The translations under genes were made by a program, and so were the position numbers. A stretch of 64,000 nt of DNA from Anaerolineae bacterium. GTDB taxonomy: Bacteria > Chloroflexota > Anaerolineae > Promineifilales > Promineifilaceae. Shown in pieces: positions 38,401 through 48,251 of the stretch (positions within the stretch are counted from its first letter, which is position 1; each line of letters opens with the position of its first letter). The notes under the pieces were generated by a model. It was given only the letters and a program-made list of their open reading frames with translations, had not been told where the DNA came from and made no database searches. The stretch is taken from assembly GCA_023382655.1 (NCBI GenBank), contig JAHDWK010000009.1:182811-246810 (forward strand). The letters are read 5' to 3'.

Positions 38401-38576
38401 CCGATTGCTACCGGGGCCGAGTCCATGAAACGCTCGCCATTTTCAATGATTTGAGCAGCGCCAGGCGGCACGGCAATGACTTGCTGGGCGTAGACGTAAT
38501 TAGGCAGCAAGATGGTCTGGGCTAACAGGACCACCACCAGGATAGCGTTTGTTAGTTTTCTGGCTTTCTGATTCAT
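35454..38576 (-). CDS. Secreted polymorphic toxin with PD-(D/E)XK nuclease-like C-terminus
   Basis: 1040 residues. ATG 38576 is preferred over an upstream in-frame start (38696), because AAAGGT precedes it and a signal peptide (MNQKARKLTNAILVVVLLAQ to YVYAQ) begins there. The long N-terminal region is helical and Gln/Ala/Glu-rich. A hydrophobic stretch around 485-600 (SFVPVLGEVLDLI) resembles the pre-toxin segments of polymorphic toxins. The C-terminal 130 residues contain QLDLVLIDDTIVETKYW, the D-x(n)-E-x-K motif of PD-(D/E)XK nucleases (Asp about 949, Glu about 959, Lys about 961), with HGRNFQIHQAKF before it. From about 36590 to the 3' end the DNA is AT-richer than the rest, as expected for an exchangeable toxin module. 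Nuclease activity is predicted, not shown. Confidence 0.8.
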   Translation of the reverse strand: MNQKARKLTNAILVVVLLAQTILLPNYVYAQQVIAVPPGAAQIIENGERFMDSAPVAIGNSLQLAQSLEQIAQSDLQTVPEEWLLVARQEALQVAQQTAVAQGALGGILAGAEELEISTQAAVDLDALVTDISANGFSEELKTAFVDAGLTITQVMTLETGAADNFNLRREVAQNGFNLETVALLQSLGLSTTDIADVEETYANYGVADASLPDKLAQLDGTQAELTFVRDSALVAYIQLLSQQVFRAQLNEEMGRAITTADVDALAEDQLRLLTHIGYLNTLWGGETRPDVGEGQWLFVERYSWRVAERLTALILETHNLGLAVDLFIALQIHTAALTAQAGDPVQAKAELDKLAEIQAVLAGDNAPGGQATLQSTPSLLWRVAIAVYDSTGEDELLQWVSRDEIAVADSAVTVATEQAYGRLTRLGKPAQLPAFSGNVDESDETNNTDLALFYTSRAALPDNILSLLEGFIPNFEDVLDFVWGVISGQSDNPLAIGINIVLSFVPVLGEVLDLIALFTEPTVWGKAMALIGLAASIASDGSQLLAFLGITIPVAVTTEIADIAASILKNVTKFISDEAVSVIARIPFDQALHRGVEVIEFIGRRIIEGGGNLITRIETVLNNSKAAFTALLTRFGNNLDTLYRIGFREGGYLVGRLLNLGGETATYSDELLETVARVGDEVAESGAALSDEAVNGLDELASRLPSNKTDEILNNFCPVSVSRTNGATYASSYALKDHLGKPAAQTPVNCREIVEEIFGSLTGWSDEALNGLQRLADDTGWTGTQIADLLDNFRRADPNSALARGLQPALASLNGVNVRNWVPDQAVIENMAVFLGKGNANSNYITRLLNDTISSQTDEFFNTQFTNILNKLDGDTALLAMTAPGFNPAVRDGIITDLRRIAHPNSDPVFAHGRNFQIHQAKFYYGNGTNNRLASYELPQSGARPQLDLVLIDDTIVETKYWTINQLNEQIDGLVDQVRRQVQYQATVHPDKLVVVEFARTVGDPIEVADLATVQTRLQQAGVDLSKVDLRIVVNTHLN

Positions 38577-38652
38577 CGAATTACCTTTCTTAAAACATTG
38601 GGCGTGATAGATTGTGCAAAGAACGGCCGTGAGCGGCTTGAAATGACCTTTC

Positions 38653-41600
38653 TTAATCTTCGGGATCAACCGTGACCCGTAATTGATAGTTGGCAAAAAT
38701 CGGGGGTATGAATGGGAAACTCCCCGTTATGCTTTCGTTTTGGCCCAAGGTCAAATTTGAAAACACAATCTCATTATCATTCAGGGGAACCTCTATCCAA
38801 ATCGCCTCTGCATAACGATTTCCCGTTACTGGGTCTACTACTTCGGTCAGTTGCAAATGATAGAAAGCGAAACGAACGACCACATTCTTGTTCTCTATCG
38901 GCGTACCCAGATTCGTCACGCGCACTTCAATTTCCATTGTCTCACTGACCACAATGGTGTCCGGCAGTTCCAAAATCTCGACAATCAGGTCAGGTGAGTG
39001 TGGGCCAGGCGTGATCGTGCAGCCTGAAGCAAAATTGGTGTTGATATAGGTGTTAATCTCCCGGATGCGCGGCGTCAGAGATTGGCCCGTAAGATTCAAA
39101 GAGCGGAAATCTGACGTAAATTCCAGGAAGCGTCCGGGAGATCCTGGCTGGAACCGCCAGACGATGTTGCGACTCTCACCAGGGGGGACGACACCCAGCG
39201 AAACATTGACATCCAGCTCATTTACACCGAGAGGCGTATCATCCAGCAAAACTTCCAGGAGCCTAAACTCTCGCGGCGCACCTTCTTGTTCGTCATAGAT
39301 CAAGAGGCTTTGCACATTGAAGCGCACATTACGCGCTGGCCCTGCGCCCACATTATGCACCGTGGCCCGCATTTCAAAATCAGTACAGTTTGTGCCTGGC
39401 TCGGAATAAGGCAATTCGTAATCAATAATCAGTTCCGGGGCCGGGTAGACACGGAAGTCGCGGGGAATGGTGTCCAATGTATAGGGTGTGCCCAAGACGG
39501 AGTAATTCATGTGGGCGCGGATGCGGAAGAGACGGCCGTTTACCTCCGTCACGTCCATATTCACCGGCAATATCAACCATTGCCCCGCCACTTCTCCACC
39601 GGCCGGTAAATCGCCCAATGCCGAGGGTGGCGCCGGCGTGATTTCAAAGAGTCCGTTGGCCGGGTTGCCGTTTTCGTCCACAATAATCAGGTCCACGCCG
39701 ATGTTGTTGACTGTTTCCACCGACAACCGGTTATTCAAAATCAAGGTGGCCTGGAACCCTTCCCCCTCCAGGAGCAACTGCTGGCTTATTTCCATGCGCA
39801 CTTCCTGGTTGGCCTCACCCTCGATGGTGATCATTTCGCCAATCGTGCCGCTGAAAGGCGGCCAATAGCCATTGTTGCCGGCGCCGCCACCACCGCCTCC
39901 GCTGCCGCCACCAGACCAGTTGCCGCGTAAAACACCGTCTAGCCAGCCCCAAATCCAACCAAAACCAGAGCCAGAACCAGAACCACCACCGCCGCCACCG
40001 CCATCATCATCGCCACAGCGTGGGATCAGGTCGCCTTTGCCCGTCACGGGCACATCGGTAACCGGTGTTGGCCCTAATTCATAATTGGTGTGCAGCTCCA
40101 GAACCCCTTGTTCCGTTTTAGTCACACGGATATTCAAGTAACCCTCGCGGGTCAGATCGTTATCCGGGTCGGTAAAGGTGATGGTGGCCCGATCTTCGTA
40201 CACCCCTTCCCCTAACCAGGATGGTGGGGTGACGGACAATTCAAAAGGCAGGCGGGTGCTGGTATTCAGATTCACCGGGCTGGTAGCGCTTGTCTGCAAC
40301 ACCATCCAGTCGTAAGTGGCTGGCTGCGTCAGAACAAAGGTATAGGCTACATTGGGATCAAAATTGACGGGGGCCAGTTCATACCCTTTCACAAATGTTT
40401 GCCCGGAGAGCAAATTCTGGCTGTTAAAGCTGCTGGGGTTAAAGGTATAGGAGACGGTGTTGGTATGCACCGCCTGGTATGTGCCGGTAATGGTAATCGT
40501 ACCCTGGCTCAATTCGCCCACTTTGGTGGCCGAAACCTGGATGATGCCGGTGGAACTACCGGGCAGGTTGGCCGGCGCACTTGTCACGTTGGCGCTGACG
40601 CCGGGAACATCAATCACGATCTCTTCCAGGGTGATGAGGTTATTGCTGACGTTAAATACGCCGATCTGATCCTGCAAGGAGCCGCCGTCACAGGAAGTGA
40701 ACTCCCATTCACGTGGCGGTATGAACATCTCCATCTCCTCAGCGCCATTATCGCGGGTGATGGTGAGTTCAATTTCATAACCGTCATCAGTTGGTTCTAC
40801 TTCCCAAGTAATGTCAAAGGGATTGGCATATAGGAGAACGTTCCATATCTGATTAGGTGAGGTTTGCAGGATAAGGGGCTTAAATGCCCGCACTTTATTG
40901 AGGAAAAAGAGATTACCCTGACTGCCATCGGTCGGCACTACATCGAGGACGCCCTCGTCTCGTTTGTAGCCCTGATGGTTGACGACATAGTTGTAACGGC
41001 CGATGGGCAAATCGGTGAAGATAGCCAGACCGCTGGTATTGGTGCGCTGCGTATATTGTTCATTGTAGGTGGTGGTAATGCCTTGTGTCACCAAGAGAGA
41101 GGCTTCCTGGCGGGTCAGGAGAACCTGGGCGTTGGCCAGCGAGTCGCCATTGAGTTGTTTGCCCACAAAAACGTCCAGGTTGCGTGTATTCTCTTCGGTG
41201 ATGTTAACGGTGAGGGCTACGGGCTGCTGCTGCCCACTGCCACTGACCAGCACATACCCATTATAGATGTTGGCCGAGATGGTAGCGGGCGGGCTGGCAT
41301 AGACGGAAATGGGCATACTCTCACCGGGGGCCAGGGTAAGCGTGAGCACGGACGGCATTCCCAGGTAAATCCAGGGATAGACAAGGGGAGGCGTTACGGT
41401 GATGTCGGTGAGCGGGGCCGCCCCCCGGTTGGTAATCACAATTTCGGTGGCGTTGGTACTGCCAGGGGGGACAGACACGGCCGGAGAAAGCGGACTGACA
41501 CTCAACAACGGCCGGGCCACTAACGTCAGACTCTCTTGCTGCGTGCCACTACCCGCTGCCACACTGACCGTCCCATTTTGGGTATCATGGTTGGTTGCGC

Positions 41601-44600
41601 TGGCTGTGTATTGGTATGTGCCCAGCGGTACGGAGGGCAGAGTCAAAACCCCGTTGGCATTAGCTGTACCACCGACGGTCACGTTCACCCAGGAAGTGAC
41701 ACCCTGAACGACATAAACCAGCCCATTAGGCATCAGCAGATTGACCTGCGCCGCAGGTACCGGCTGGCCCTGGTCATTGGTGATAGTAAATTCCACGGCG
41801 CGGGTGGTAGGCAGATAGCTAGCCGACAACAACGCCCACTGCTCCCCGCCGCTGTCTTCGGTCACAATGATCACATCATGGTAACTGCCGGCGGGCACGG
41901 TGGCCGTGGGCGCAATACTGATGTTGACGCTGGTCTGCTGCCCTGGCGCTAAATCGGGCAGTGTAGTAGGGGAGATGGAAAGGCCGGGGATGGTGTCAGG
42001 TGTCTCTACCGTGATGCCGGTCATTTCAATCAGCCCGGTGTTGCGCACAGTCAGGCTGGCGCTGGCGCTGCCATTGGGGGCAATATCCACCCGGATGTGT
42101 CCCGGCCCAATGGATAACTGCGGTGCGGGTTGTTTAACATTGTGTTGTGCGGTGGCCGTATTGTTCGCCACGTTTAACTCCACGGCGTTGGTGGTAGCCA
42201 CCAGTTCATTAGTGACAATGATGCCATCGGGTAGCGGTTCGTCTGGTGTCGCTACCAGCCGGACAACAATGGATTGGCCGGGGCCAATATCACCAGCCTG
42301 CCAGATGAGCGCCTGGCCGGTCTGGGTGAAGGGAAGCGTGCTGTTTTGGCTGGTAAAGGCAAAGTCGGCGGGCAAGGTGTCAGTAAAGACGACGTTGGTG
42401 GCCGTGAGCAAACCGGTGTTGGCGACGGTCAGCGTGTAGGTAAATGGGAATCCGGCATATGCCTGGGTGCTGCGCGTTTTGCTGGTGGTTAACTCGGCGG
42501 TGATGAAGGTGGCGGTCACACTCTCGGCCAGGAGGACACCATTGACCCGTGCCCGCACCACAAACGCCCCCACCTGACTGCTGCGGACGGCGCCGGTGGC
42601 ACGGCCGTCGCTCAAAGTCACGCCAGGCTGGGTAAAGGTAACCGGCCCGGTGGTCGTCAGGGCGACGGTAGCGCCGGGAATGGGATTTGAGTAAGCGTCA
42701 TAGGCCGTCACCTGAATGGTGATGTCATCCTCTCCATCGGCGCGCGCCAGGCTGGGGCCGATGATGGTTACATCGGAACTGATGGCATTAACCGGGCCGG
42801 GCAGGAAGGTAACGGAACCCAGTTGCAGGGAAGTATCGGTGAGAGCATCATGGATAGTCAGAGTTTTTAATTGGGCGCGGGTGGAGGTGAGGGTGAAAGT
42901 GACACGGCCGTCGTTGTCTGTATTGCGGGTAGCTTGCGGCAGGATGGTGTTGTTACTGCCGCTCACCTGTAACGTCACCGCCCGGTTGGCAATGGGGCGG
43001 TTGATCGCGTCAAGCAATTGCGCCGAGACGATCACGGTTTGCAGACCATTGGCCACGGCCGTTGCCGGCGAAACATCCATGCTGGAGTTTTCTAGAACGG
43101 GCGGCGCGGGCAGGAAGGTGATTTCCACCGTGTCGGCCAACAGTACATTCTGGCTCTGGTCATACGCGGTCACGGTGACAACCTGAGGTTGGGCGGCGCG
43201 AATGGTGGCCTGTAGTTGGCCCAGATGATTGGTCAGGGTAACTGGTTGTGTGAGGGTAATGCCCTCCCCTACCGCCTGAATAATGACCTCGTGCTCCGGT
43301 AAGCGGTGGAAATAGCTATCCCACAGAGTGACGGTGAGGGTGGCGCTGTCTAGTGTATCGGCAATGACTTCCGTATCGGAGGTGGTGAGGGTAGAACTTT
43401 CCGGGTCTGTAGGCCCGGCGATAAAGGAGAGTTCGCCCAGGGGGAGGGTGGTGTCATACAAGCCATCGTACAAGGCCACGTCCATGGTTTGAATGGTGAA
43501 GGACGAAAGCGTGAAGTTGACCGCGCCGTTGGCGTCGCTGAGAGCCGAGTTATACGTAAAACCATTCACCAGCAGGGAGATGGTACGGGTGGCGACGGGC
43601 GTCCCCAGCACATCACGCAGAGTGGCGGAGATAACGGCCGTGTGGGAACCACTGGCTAACACCTCCGTCGGTGTCAGGGTAATGGTAGAGGTGATGGGGT
43701 CAATGGCGCCCGCGCCGGTAGCATTGACAAATGTGCCGGTGTAAAGGTATTCGTCGTAATCTGTGCCCGGCAGGGAGTCATAGATGACCACCTCCAGGAT
43801 TTCCGGCGTTTCCCAACTGAGGGTGTAGGTAACAACGCCGCTGCTATCTGTGGTGGCATAATCCAGATAGTTCCAACCGCTCTGGTTGCCACTGACGATC
43901 CATTGGATCTCCCGGTTAGCGACGGGATTGCCGTAACTGTCTTGCAGGTTGGCGGTGAGCAGGCTGCTGGCAATGCCATCGGGGGCGATGAGGTCGGGCA
44001 CGGCCGTGATGGCGGAGTTCCCTAAATCCACCGGCCCGGCCAGCATCGTCAGAGGGCCGAGGAAGGCACTGAAGTCATAATCCACATCATACAGCGATAA
44101 ATTCACCTCACCGACGGAATCTGGATAGAGATAGAAGTTGATAAATCCATCTCCGTCGGTGTAATTGCTGTCCACCCAAGTACCGTCCAGATAGAGATCA
44201 ATGAGCCGATCCGCAGCGGGATGGCCGGAAGTGGTATAGAGATAAGCCTCTATCTCTACTTCGCTCCAACTCACAAAGGCCGGGTTGGGGTTGACGGAAA
44301 TAAAGGTGTCTGGATGTGCCAGGTCAATGGGGCCGGTGACAAAATTGAGGCCATCGCCGTCGGTATCCACCTCAATATAGGTGTCGTAGAGGGGATCGTA
44401 GAGGTATGGATACAGCCACTCCACTTCTGTCCAGGTTAAATCGAAGCTGATTTCCCCAAACTCATTGGTAGTGGCGCTGGCAATGTATTCATCCCCTTCA
44501 TCGCCAGAGGCCCATAGTTGAATTTCGCGGTTGGTGATGGGATTGTTATAGGCGTCACCCAGATACCCGGATATGACCGCCACATCTACACCGTTTGCCA

Positions 44601-47600
44601 GCAGTTCTGTGGGGGTTGCGCTGACATAACTGTTGTAATATTCAGCAGAGCCAGGTTCAAACGTTATCCAACCAGCCCACCACACTTCAAATGGATAATA
44701 CCCATATGATTGGTATTCGGATGAAGAAAACAGGCTGGCGCTGACGGTGGTGGGATAGGAGCGATGGAACTGCACCTCAATCATGCCGTCCGGTGAAGGA
44801 TACCAGGCCCCTGCATACTCTGCTGCATCCAGCCAGAGTTCCACATAGTCAGGGTCAGTAAAAGGGTAGCCTGACTGCGATACAAGTGTGCCGGTGATGT
44901 AGGCATAATTGTCCATGCCATTCACGTTAATGGGGACAGGGTTGGGGGCCTGGGTGAATTGGGAAAGGATCGGCGAGGGCGGCCCACTAAAGACAGTGAC
45001 GGTTTCATAGAAGTACAGGTCTTGTTGGTAACCAGGATCATGCAAGAAGATTTCTACGTCTTCGATGGTAGGCCAGGTGAAACCAAAATGGAGCTGACCA
45101 TTGTTGTCGGTCACGGCCGTGCCCAAATAACGCTGCCCCGTTTCATAACCCTGCCCATAAATATCCATGGGCCGCCCGATCACCGGATAACCCTCTACAT
45201 CCACCAATGAGGCTGATAAGGCGATTGTCTCTATGCGGGCAATTGCCATCTCCCGGCTGAGCGACAAATAGGAAGCCCCCGTATCTACCGGGCCGGTATA
45301 ACGCCTCTCACCGGCCAGCCAGTTCAGCGTGGCCCGCATCATCTCGGCATCATCCGCACTGGCCAGCGCCTCAAACGGGAAACCCCAGTAAGTGGCGCGG
45401 TATGTACCGCCATCATAACCAATGGCCACATCGCGGTAGCCAACCTCTTCCGTGTAGAAAAAGGTCTCGGTGGAAGCAGTGCCCGTGATCGCTGTGTTGA
45501 AATAAGCCAGCGGTATTAGCAATCCATAGGAAGAAAAATCACCTAATGGCCCGGTGGCATTGACAGTTACATAATTTAGTTCACTGGTAGCGGAAATGAC
45601 TCCCAGATGATTGACCATAAACCCTGTCAAGCCGCGATCTGCGTGGTAGTTATTACTGCTGATTAAAAGACTTTTGCCGCCATTGGCCAGCCAGCCAGCC
45701 AGGTCATTTTCGGCAATGGCGCCAGGGCCAACATCAGTAGTGGCCTCGCCCGTAAACCAGATAACCGTATCATAAGTAGCCAATCCGGCGGCTGATGGTT
45801 CACCAAGCATGGCTACATCCCACAAGTCATAATGCGCCCCAAATGTATCCAGAGCATCTGTATAATTACTCAGGTAGTTGTTGCTTGTATCGTCATCATC
45901 TATCAACAAGATGTTGGGTGACAGCGCCTGGGATTGCAGAGTAGCAAAGTAAACGGCGTCATAATAATCATCAAATTCACTGGCAAAAGGCTCGTGCCCC
46001 CCTAAAGCATAAAGAGTACACCCATTACCCCCGGCCCACACACCTTCTCGGTCTCCGCCACCAGGCAAGTATGTGGTGGGCGTCCAGGCTGATAGAGAAT
46101 CATCCGGCTGAATCTGGCTGTAGTACATGTCTGTTTCGGGGGCATCTGGCCCGCCAATCAGATAGAGATGGGCGTTGTGGACAAAGGCGGTCATGCCCAC
46201 CATCGGCCGCGGCAGGCCAATAGATGCCGTTTGCCAGCTACCCACCGAGCCATCGGCGGGGTTGATCGCCGCGTAGTAAATGGTATTGAGCGGAGTAGGG
46301 GCAAGGACGTACAGCGTATCCTCATAGGCCACCATCACATGTTGCTCAACAGGTTGGGGCAAAGGGGTAGTAATTGTCCAGGGTGTTAACGAGCCGTCGG
46401 GGTTCACGGCCGTGACCTGAACACTATCCACGGTGCCCCCAGAATTACCGCCGCTGATGTACAGGTGTTCATTGGTGGCAGCAAGGGCAAAGTTTTGCCG
46501 GCTATCGCCATAAGAGGTGGTGCTCAGCCAGGGCGTGGGCTGGTCCAGGTCGGCAAGGGGCGCATACCAGGCATCCGCAGCGCCATCGGCGCCGGTGAAG
46601 AAATAAACAAAATCGCCTATTTGCACGGTGCTGTGGTCATAATAAACACCGGGCAAAGCAGCGGTCATGGTAATCCAGTTGCCGGGTGAACCATCGGGAT
46701 TGAGATCATTGGCATAGATGCGGGTGATGGGGTCGGCGTCGCGGCCACCAAAAACATAGAGACGGCCGTCGGCCACTATCAATTCTTCGCCTGCCCAATT
46801 AAACGGGGTGGACAGGGGTTGGGGTAGGGGCACGGCCGTTTGCCAGCCATTGGGATCCAGGTCTGGCCCGCATACAGGATAGCTGAGGCTGCTGAACGAC
46901 CAATTCAAGATGTCATGGTTTTGTGTCAGGCCACCGGTAGCCGCCACCAAACCAACCCAGGCCGTGCCGTTATCCAGATCAAGCAGGCTGGGCAGGTCAA
47001 CGGCCGTGGCCACAATGGGCGCCGGTTGATCATCCAAAAAAACTTGTAACAGGCCAGGCTGGTACACAACCCGCGCGGTATGTGGCCCCGCGCGTAAATC
47101 CAGAGGGGATTGGGCGGTGGCCAGGGAATAGGGGAAAGAATGATGGGGAAGAACAGCATCCGTACCGCCGGATTGAATGCTTATATGGTTGGCGTCCGGG
47201 TCGGCAATGTCATAACAATAATAAGTGTTTTGAAAGGTATCAAATTCAATAGCCAGGGTGTTCAGCATGTCGCCATAACCCAAAAAACAACCACCACTGC
47301 CCAGCGCCGCCGCACCGTCGGGGCTGTTTTGGATAATGAAGGCCAACCCATCGCCATTACTGCTACCGCTTAATTCAAAAGTAAATGTTGTTTCAAAACC
47401 GTCCTGCACCGGTTGTTTGGTGTTATGCCAGACGGCGCCCGTCTGGCAGCAAGGATCATCAGAAGTCAGGCGTAACATATTGCCCAACACGGCCGTAGAA
47501 CCAACTAAGGCCAACCCATCCGTATCACTAAAATCGGCATAGGCGAAAGAGCCAGGGGTCATCTGTAACAACGGCCGTGCTTCTGGGCTTAACCCTGGCA

Positions 47601-47946
47601 TTGACGATGGCTGATTGACGCTGTTCTGTATGGTTTCCACCAGGTGGGTCAGTTGGGCCAGAATCAGGGCAACGGGCGAAAGATCGGTTGACTGCATCAG
47701 GGGTATTGGCCCATCAGGAATCCGCCATTCCGCCAGGTCTGGTTCACTATCGGCAGAGGACACCAACTGCTGCGGCAATAAACCTTGTTCACTGCCAGGA
47801 GCGCCACTCATTGGCGGTTGTATAGGCGGGGTGGGCATCATTACTGGGGATTGCGCCCGCACAATCACCACCACAAGCGTGGTCATCATTACCCCCATCG
47901 TACTGACCATCACCAGTAATCTTAAAAGACGGCTCGTGTTCCTCAT
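38653..47946 (-). CDS. 3097-residue secreted lectin/Kelch/Ig-like surface protein
   Basis: The start is ATG 47946, since AGGAGTT precedes it by 9 nt and the signal peptide (MRNTSRLLRLL...VVIVRAQS) begins there; the in-frame ATG at 47988 is less likely. In order: a legume-type lectin domain (about 130-350; FAYADFSDTDGLALVG, GDGLAFIIQN, LAIEFDTFQN), Kelch-like repeats (355-665; LYVFGG, LYLIGG, LYALGG), and a Rossmann-like GATase-type domain from about 675 (NILLIDDDDTS). A series of invasin/Big-type Ig domains covers about 900-1800, a DUF11 domain about 1818-1900, and NEW3/CARDB-like domains follow. A glycine-rich hinge lies near 2650 (GGGGGGGSGSGSG), and CARDB-like domains lead to the end (LRVTVDPED). 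No sortase or membrane anchor is visible at the C-terminus. It is likely a glycan-binding adhesin, divergent from the regulator at 48252. Confidence 0.88.
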   Translation of the reverse strand: MRNTSRLLRLLVMVSTMGVMMTTLVVVIVRAQSPVMMPTPPIQPPMSGAPGSEQGLLPQQLVSSADSEPDLAEWRIPDGPIPLMQSTDLSPVALILAQLTHLVETIQNSVNQPSSMPGLSPEARPLLQMTPGSFAYADFSDTDGLALVGSTAVLGNMLRLTSDDPCCQTGAVWHNTKQPVQDGFETTFTFELSGSSNGDGLAFIIQNSPDGAAALGSGGCFLGYGDMLNTLAIEFDTFQNTYYCYDIADPDANHISIQSGGTDAVLPHHSFPYSLATAQSPLDLRAGPHTARVVYQPGLLQVFLDDQPAPIVATAVDLPSLLDLDNGTAWVGLVAATGGLTQNHDILNWSFSSLSYPVCGPDLDPNGWQTAVPLPQPLSTPFNWAGEELIVADGRLYVFGGRDADPITRIYANDLNPDGSPGNWITMTAALPGVYYDHSTVQIGDFVYFFTGADGAADAWYAPLADLDQPTPWLSTTSYGDSRQNFALAATNEHLYISGGNSGGTVDSVQVTAVNPDGSLTPWTITTPLPQPVEQHVMVAYEDTLYVLAPTPLNTIYYAAINPADGSVGSWQTASIGLPRPMVGMTAFVHNAHLYLIGGPDAPETDMYYSQIQPDDSLSAWTPTTYLPGGGDREGVWAGGNGCTLYALGGHEPFASEFDDYYDAVYFATLQSQALSPNILLIDDDDTSNNYLSNYTDALDTFGAHYDLWDVAMLGEPSAAGLATYDTVIWFTGEATTDVGPGAIAENDLAGWLANGGKSLLISSNNYHADRGLTGFMVNHLGVISATSELNYVTVNATGPLGDFSSYGLLIPLAYFNTAITGTASTETFFYTEEVGYRDVAIGYDGGTYRATYWGFPFEALASADDAEMMRATLNWLAGERRYTGPVDTGASYLSLSREMAIARIETIALSASLVDVEGYPVIGRPMDIYGQGYETGQRYLGTAVTDNNGQLHFGFTWPTIEDVEIFLHDPGYQQDLYFYETVTVFSGPPSPILSQFTQAPNPVPINVNGMDNYAYITGTLVSQSGYPFTDPDYVELWLDAAEYAGAWYPSPDGMIEVQFHRSYPTTVSASLFSSSEYQSYGYYPFEVWWAGWITFEPGSAEYYNSYVSATPTELLANGVDVAVISGYLGDAYNNPITNREIQLWASGDEGDEYIASATTNEFGEISFDLTWTEVEWLYPYLYDPLYDTYIEVDTDGDGLNFVTGPIDLAHPDTFISVNPNPAFVSWSEVEIEAYLYTTSGHPAADRLIDLYLDGTWVDSNYTDGDGFINFYLYPDSVGEVNLSLYDVDYDFSAFLGPLTMLAGPVDLGNSAITAVPDLIAPDGIASSLLTANLQDSYGNPVANREIQWIVSGNQSGWNYLDYATTDSSGVVTYTLSWETPEILEVVIYDSLPGTDYDEYLYTGTFVNATGAGAIDPITSTITLTPTEVLASGSHTAVISATLRDVLGTPVATRTISLLVNGFTYNSALSDANGAVNFTLSSFTIQTMDVALYDGLYDTTLPLGELSFIAGPTDPESSTLTTSDTEVIADTLDSATLTVTLWDSYFHRLPEHEVIIQAVGEGITLTQPVTLTNHLGQLQATIRAAQPQVVTVTAYDQSQNVLLADTVEITFLPAPPVLENSSMDVSPATAVANGLQTVIVSAQLLDAINRPIANRAVTLQVSGSNNTILPQATRNTDNDGRVTFTLTSTRAQLKTLTIHDALTDTSLQLGSVTFLPGPVNAISSDVTIIGPSLARADGEDDITIQVTAYDAYSNPIPGATVALTTTGPVTFTQPGVTLSDGRATGAVRSSQVGAFVVRARVNGVLLAESVTATFITAELTTSKTRSTQAYAGFPFTYTLTVANTGLLTATNVVFTDTLPADFAFTSQNSTLPFTQTGQALIWQAGDIGPGQSIVVRLVATPDEPLPDGIIVTNELVATTNAVELNVANNTATAQHNVKQPAPQLSIGPGHIRVDIAPNGSASASLTVRNTGLIEMTGITVETPDTIPGLSISPTTLPDLAPGQQTSVNISIAPTATVPAGSYHDVIIVTEDSGGEQWALLSASYLPTTRAVEFTITNDQGQPVPAAQVNLLMPNGLVYVVQGVTSWVNVTVGGTANANGVLTLPSVPLGTYQYTASATNHDTQNGTVSVAAGSGTQQESLTLVARPLLSVSPLSPAVSVPPGSTNATEIVITNRGAAPLTDITVTPPLVYPWIYLGMPSVLTLTLAPGESMPISVYASPPATISANIYNGYVLVSGSGQQQPVALTVNITEENTRNLDVFVGKQLNGDSLANAQVLLTRQEASLLVTQGITTTYNEQYTQRTNTSGLAIFTDLPIGRYNYVVNHQGYKRDEGVLDVVPTDGSQGNLFFLNKVRAFKPLILQTSPNQIWNVLLYANPFDITWEVEPTDDGYEIELTITRDNGAEEMEMFIPPREWEFTSCDGGSLQDQIGVFNVSNNLITLEEIVIDVPGVSANVTSAPANLPGSSTGIIQVSATKVGELSQGTITITGTYQAVHTNTVSYTFNPSSFNSQNLLSGQTFVKGYELAPVNFDPNVAYTFVLTQPATYDWMVLQTSATSPVNLNTSTRLPFELSVTPPSWLGEGVYEDRATITFTDPDNDLTREGYLNIRVTKTEQGVLELHTNYELGPTPVTDVPVTGKGDLIPRCGDDDGGGGGGGSGSGSGFGWIWGWLDGVLRGNWSGGGSGGGGGGAGNNGYWPPFSGTIGEMITIEGEANQEVRMEISQQLLLEGEGFQATLILNNRLSVETVNNIGVDLIIVDENGNPANGLFEITPAPPSALGDLPAGGEVAGQWLILPVNMDVTEVNGRLFRIRAHMNYSVLGTPYTLDTIPRDFRVYPAPELIIDYELPYSEPGTNCTDFEMRATVHNVGAGPARNVRFNVQSLLIYDEQEGAPREFRLLEVLLDDTPLGVNELDVNVSLGVVPPGESRNIVWRFQPGSPGRFLEFTSDFRSLNLTGQSLTPRIREINTYINTNFASGCTITPGPHSPDLIVEILELPDTIVVSETMEIEVRVTNLGTPIENKNVVVRFAFYHLQLTEVVDPVTGNRYAEAIWIEVPLNDNEIVFSNLTLGQNESITGSFPFIPPIFANYQLRVTVDPED

Positions 47947-48251
47947 GGATATTGAACTCCTGTCTGTTGGGGAGGGGTAAACCTTCAAGAATCAGCCGGC
48001 AAGACAACCAACAAAACAGAAATTGATGGGTATCACCCATGATTTTTTCTGCCTTTGCCTGCTTTAGCGAAGAAGATTTTTGCTATCTTTATAAAAAATT
48101 TGTTTTTTCTATTGCTGCATCCTTCTATAATGGAGGGAATTTCATGGTAAGGAGTCTAATACACGGCCGTTACGGTAGCCGTAACGGGGGCCATTCTGTG
48201 GAAGTGACAACATCAGCCTGATAGCTGTTTTTTACGTAGGAGGAAAAACAG
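47947..48251. promoter_or_regulatory. Divergent promoter region with leader hairpin
   Basis: This 305-bp AT-rich gap lies between the lectin giant (minus) and a BTAD regulator (plus). TATAAT at 48126-48131 is a good -10 for the plus strand, with no well-placed -35. A perfect 9-bp inverted repeat, CCGTTACGG TAG CCGTAACGG, at 48167-48187 overlaps an ACGGCCGT and lies in the leader of the regulator; it could be an operator or attenuator. AGGAGG near 48239 is the ribosome binding site for ATG 48252. Confidence 0.55.
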
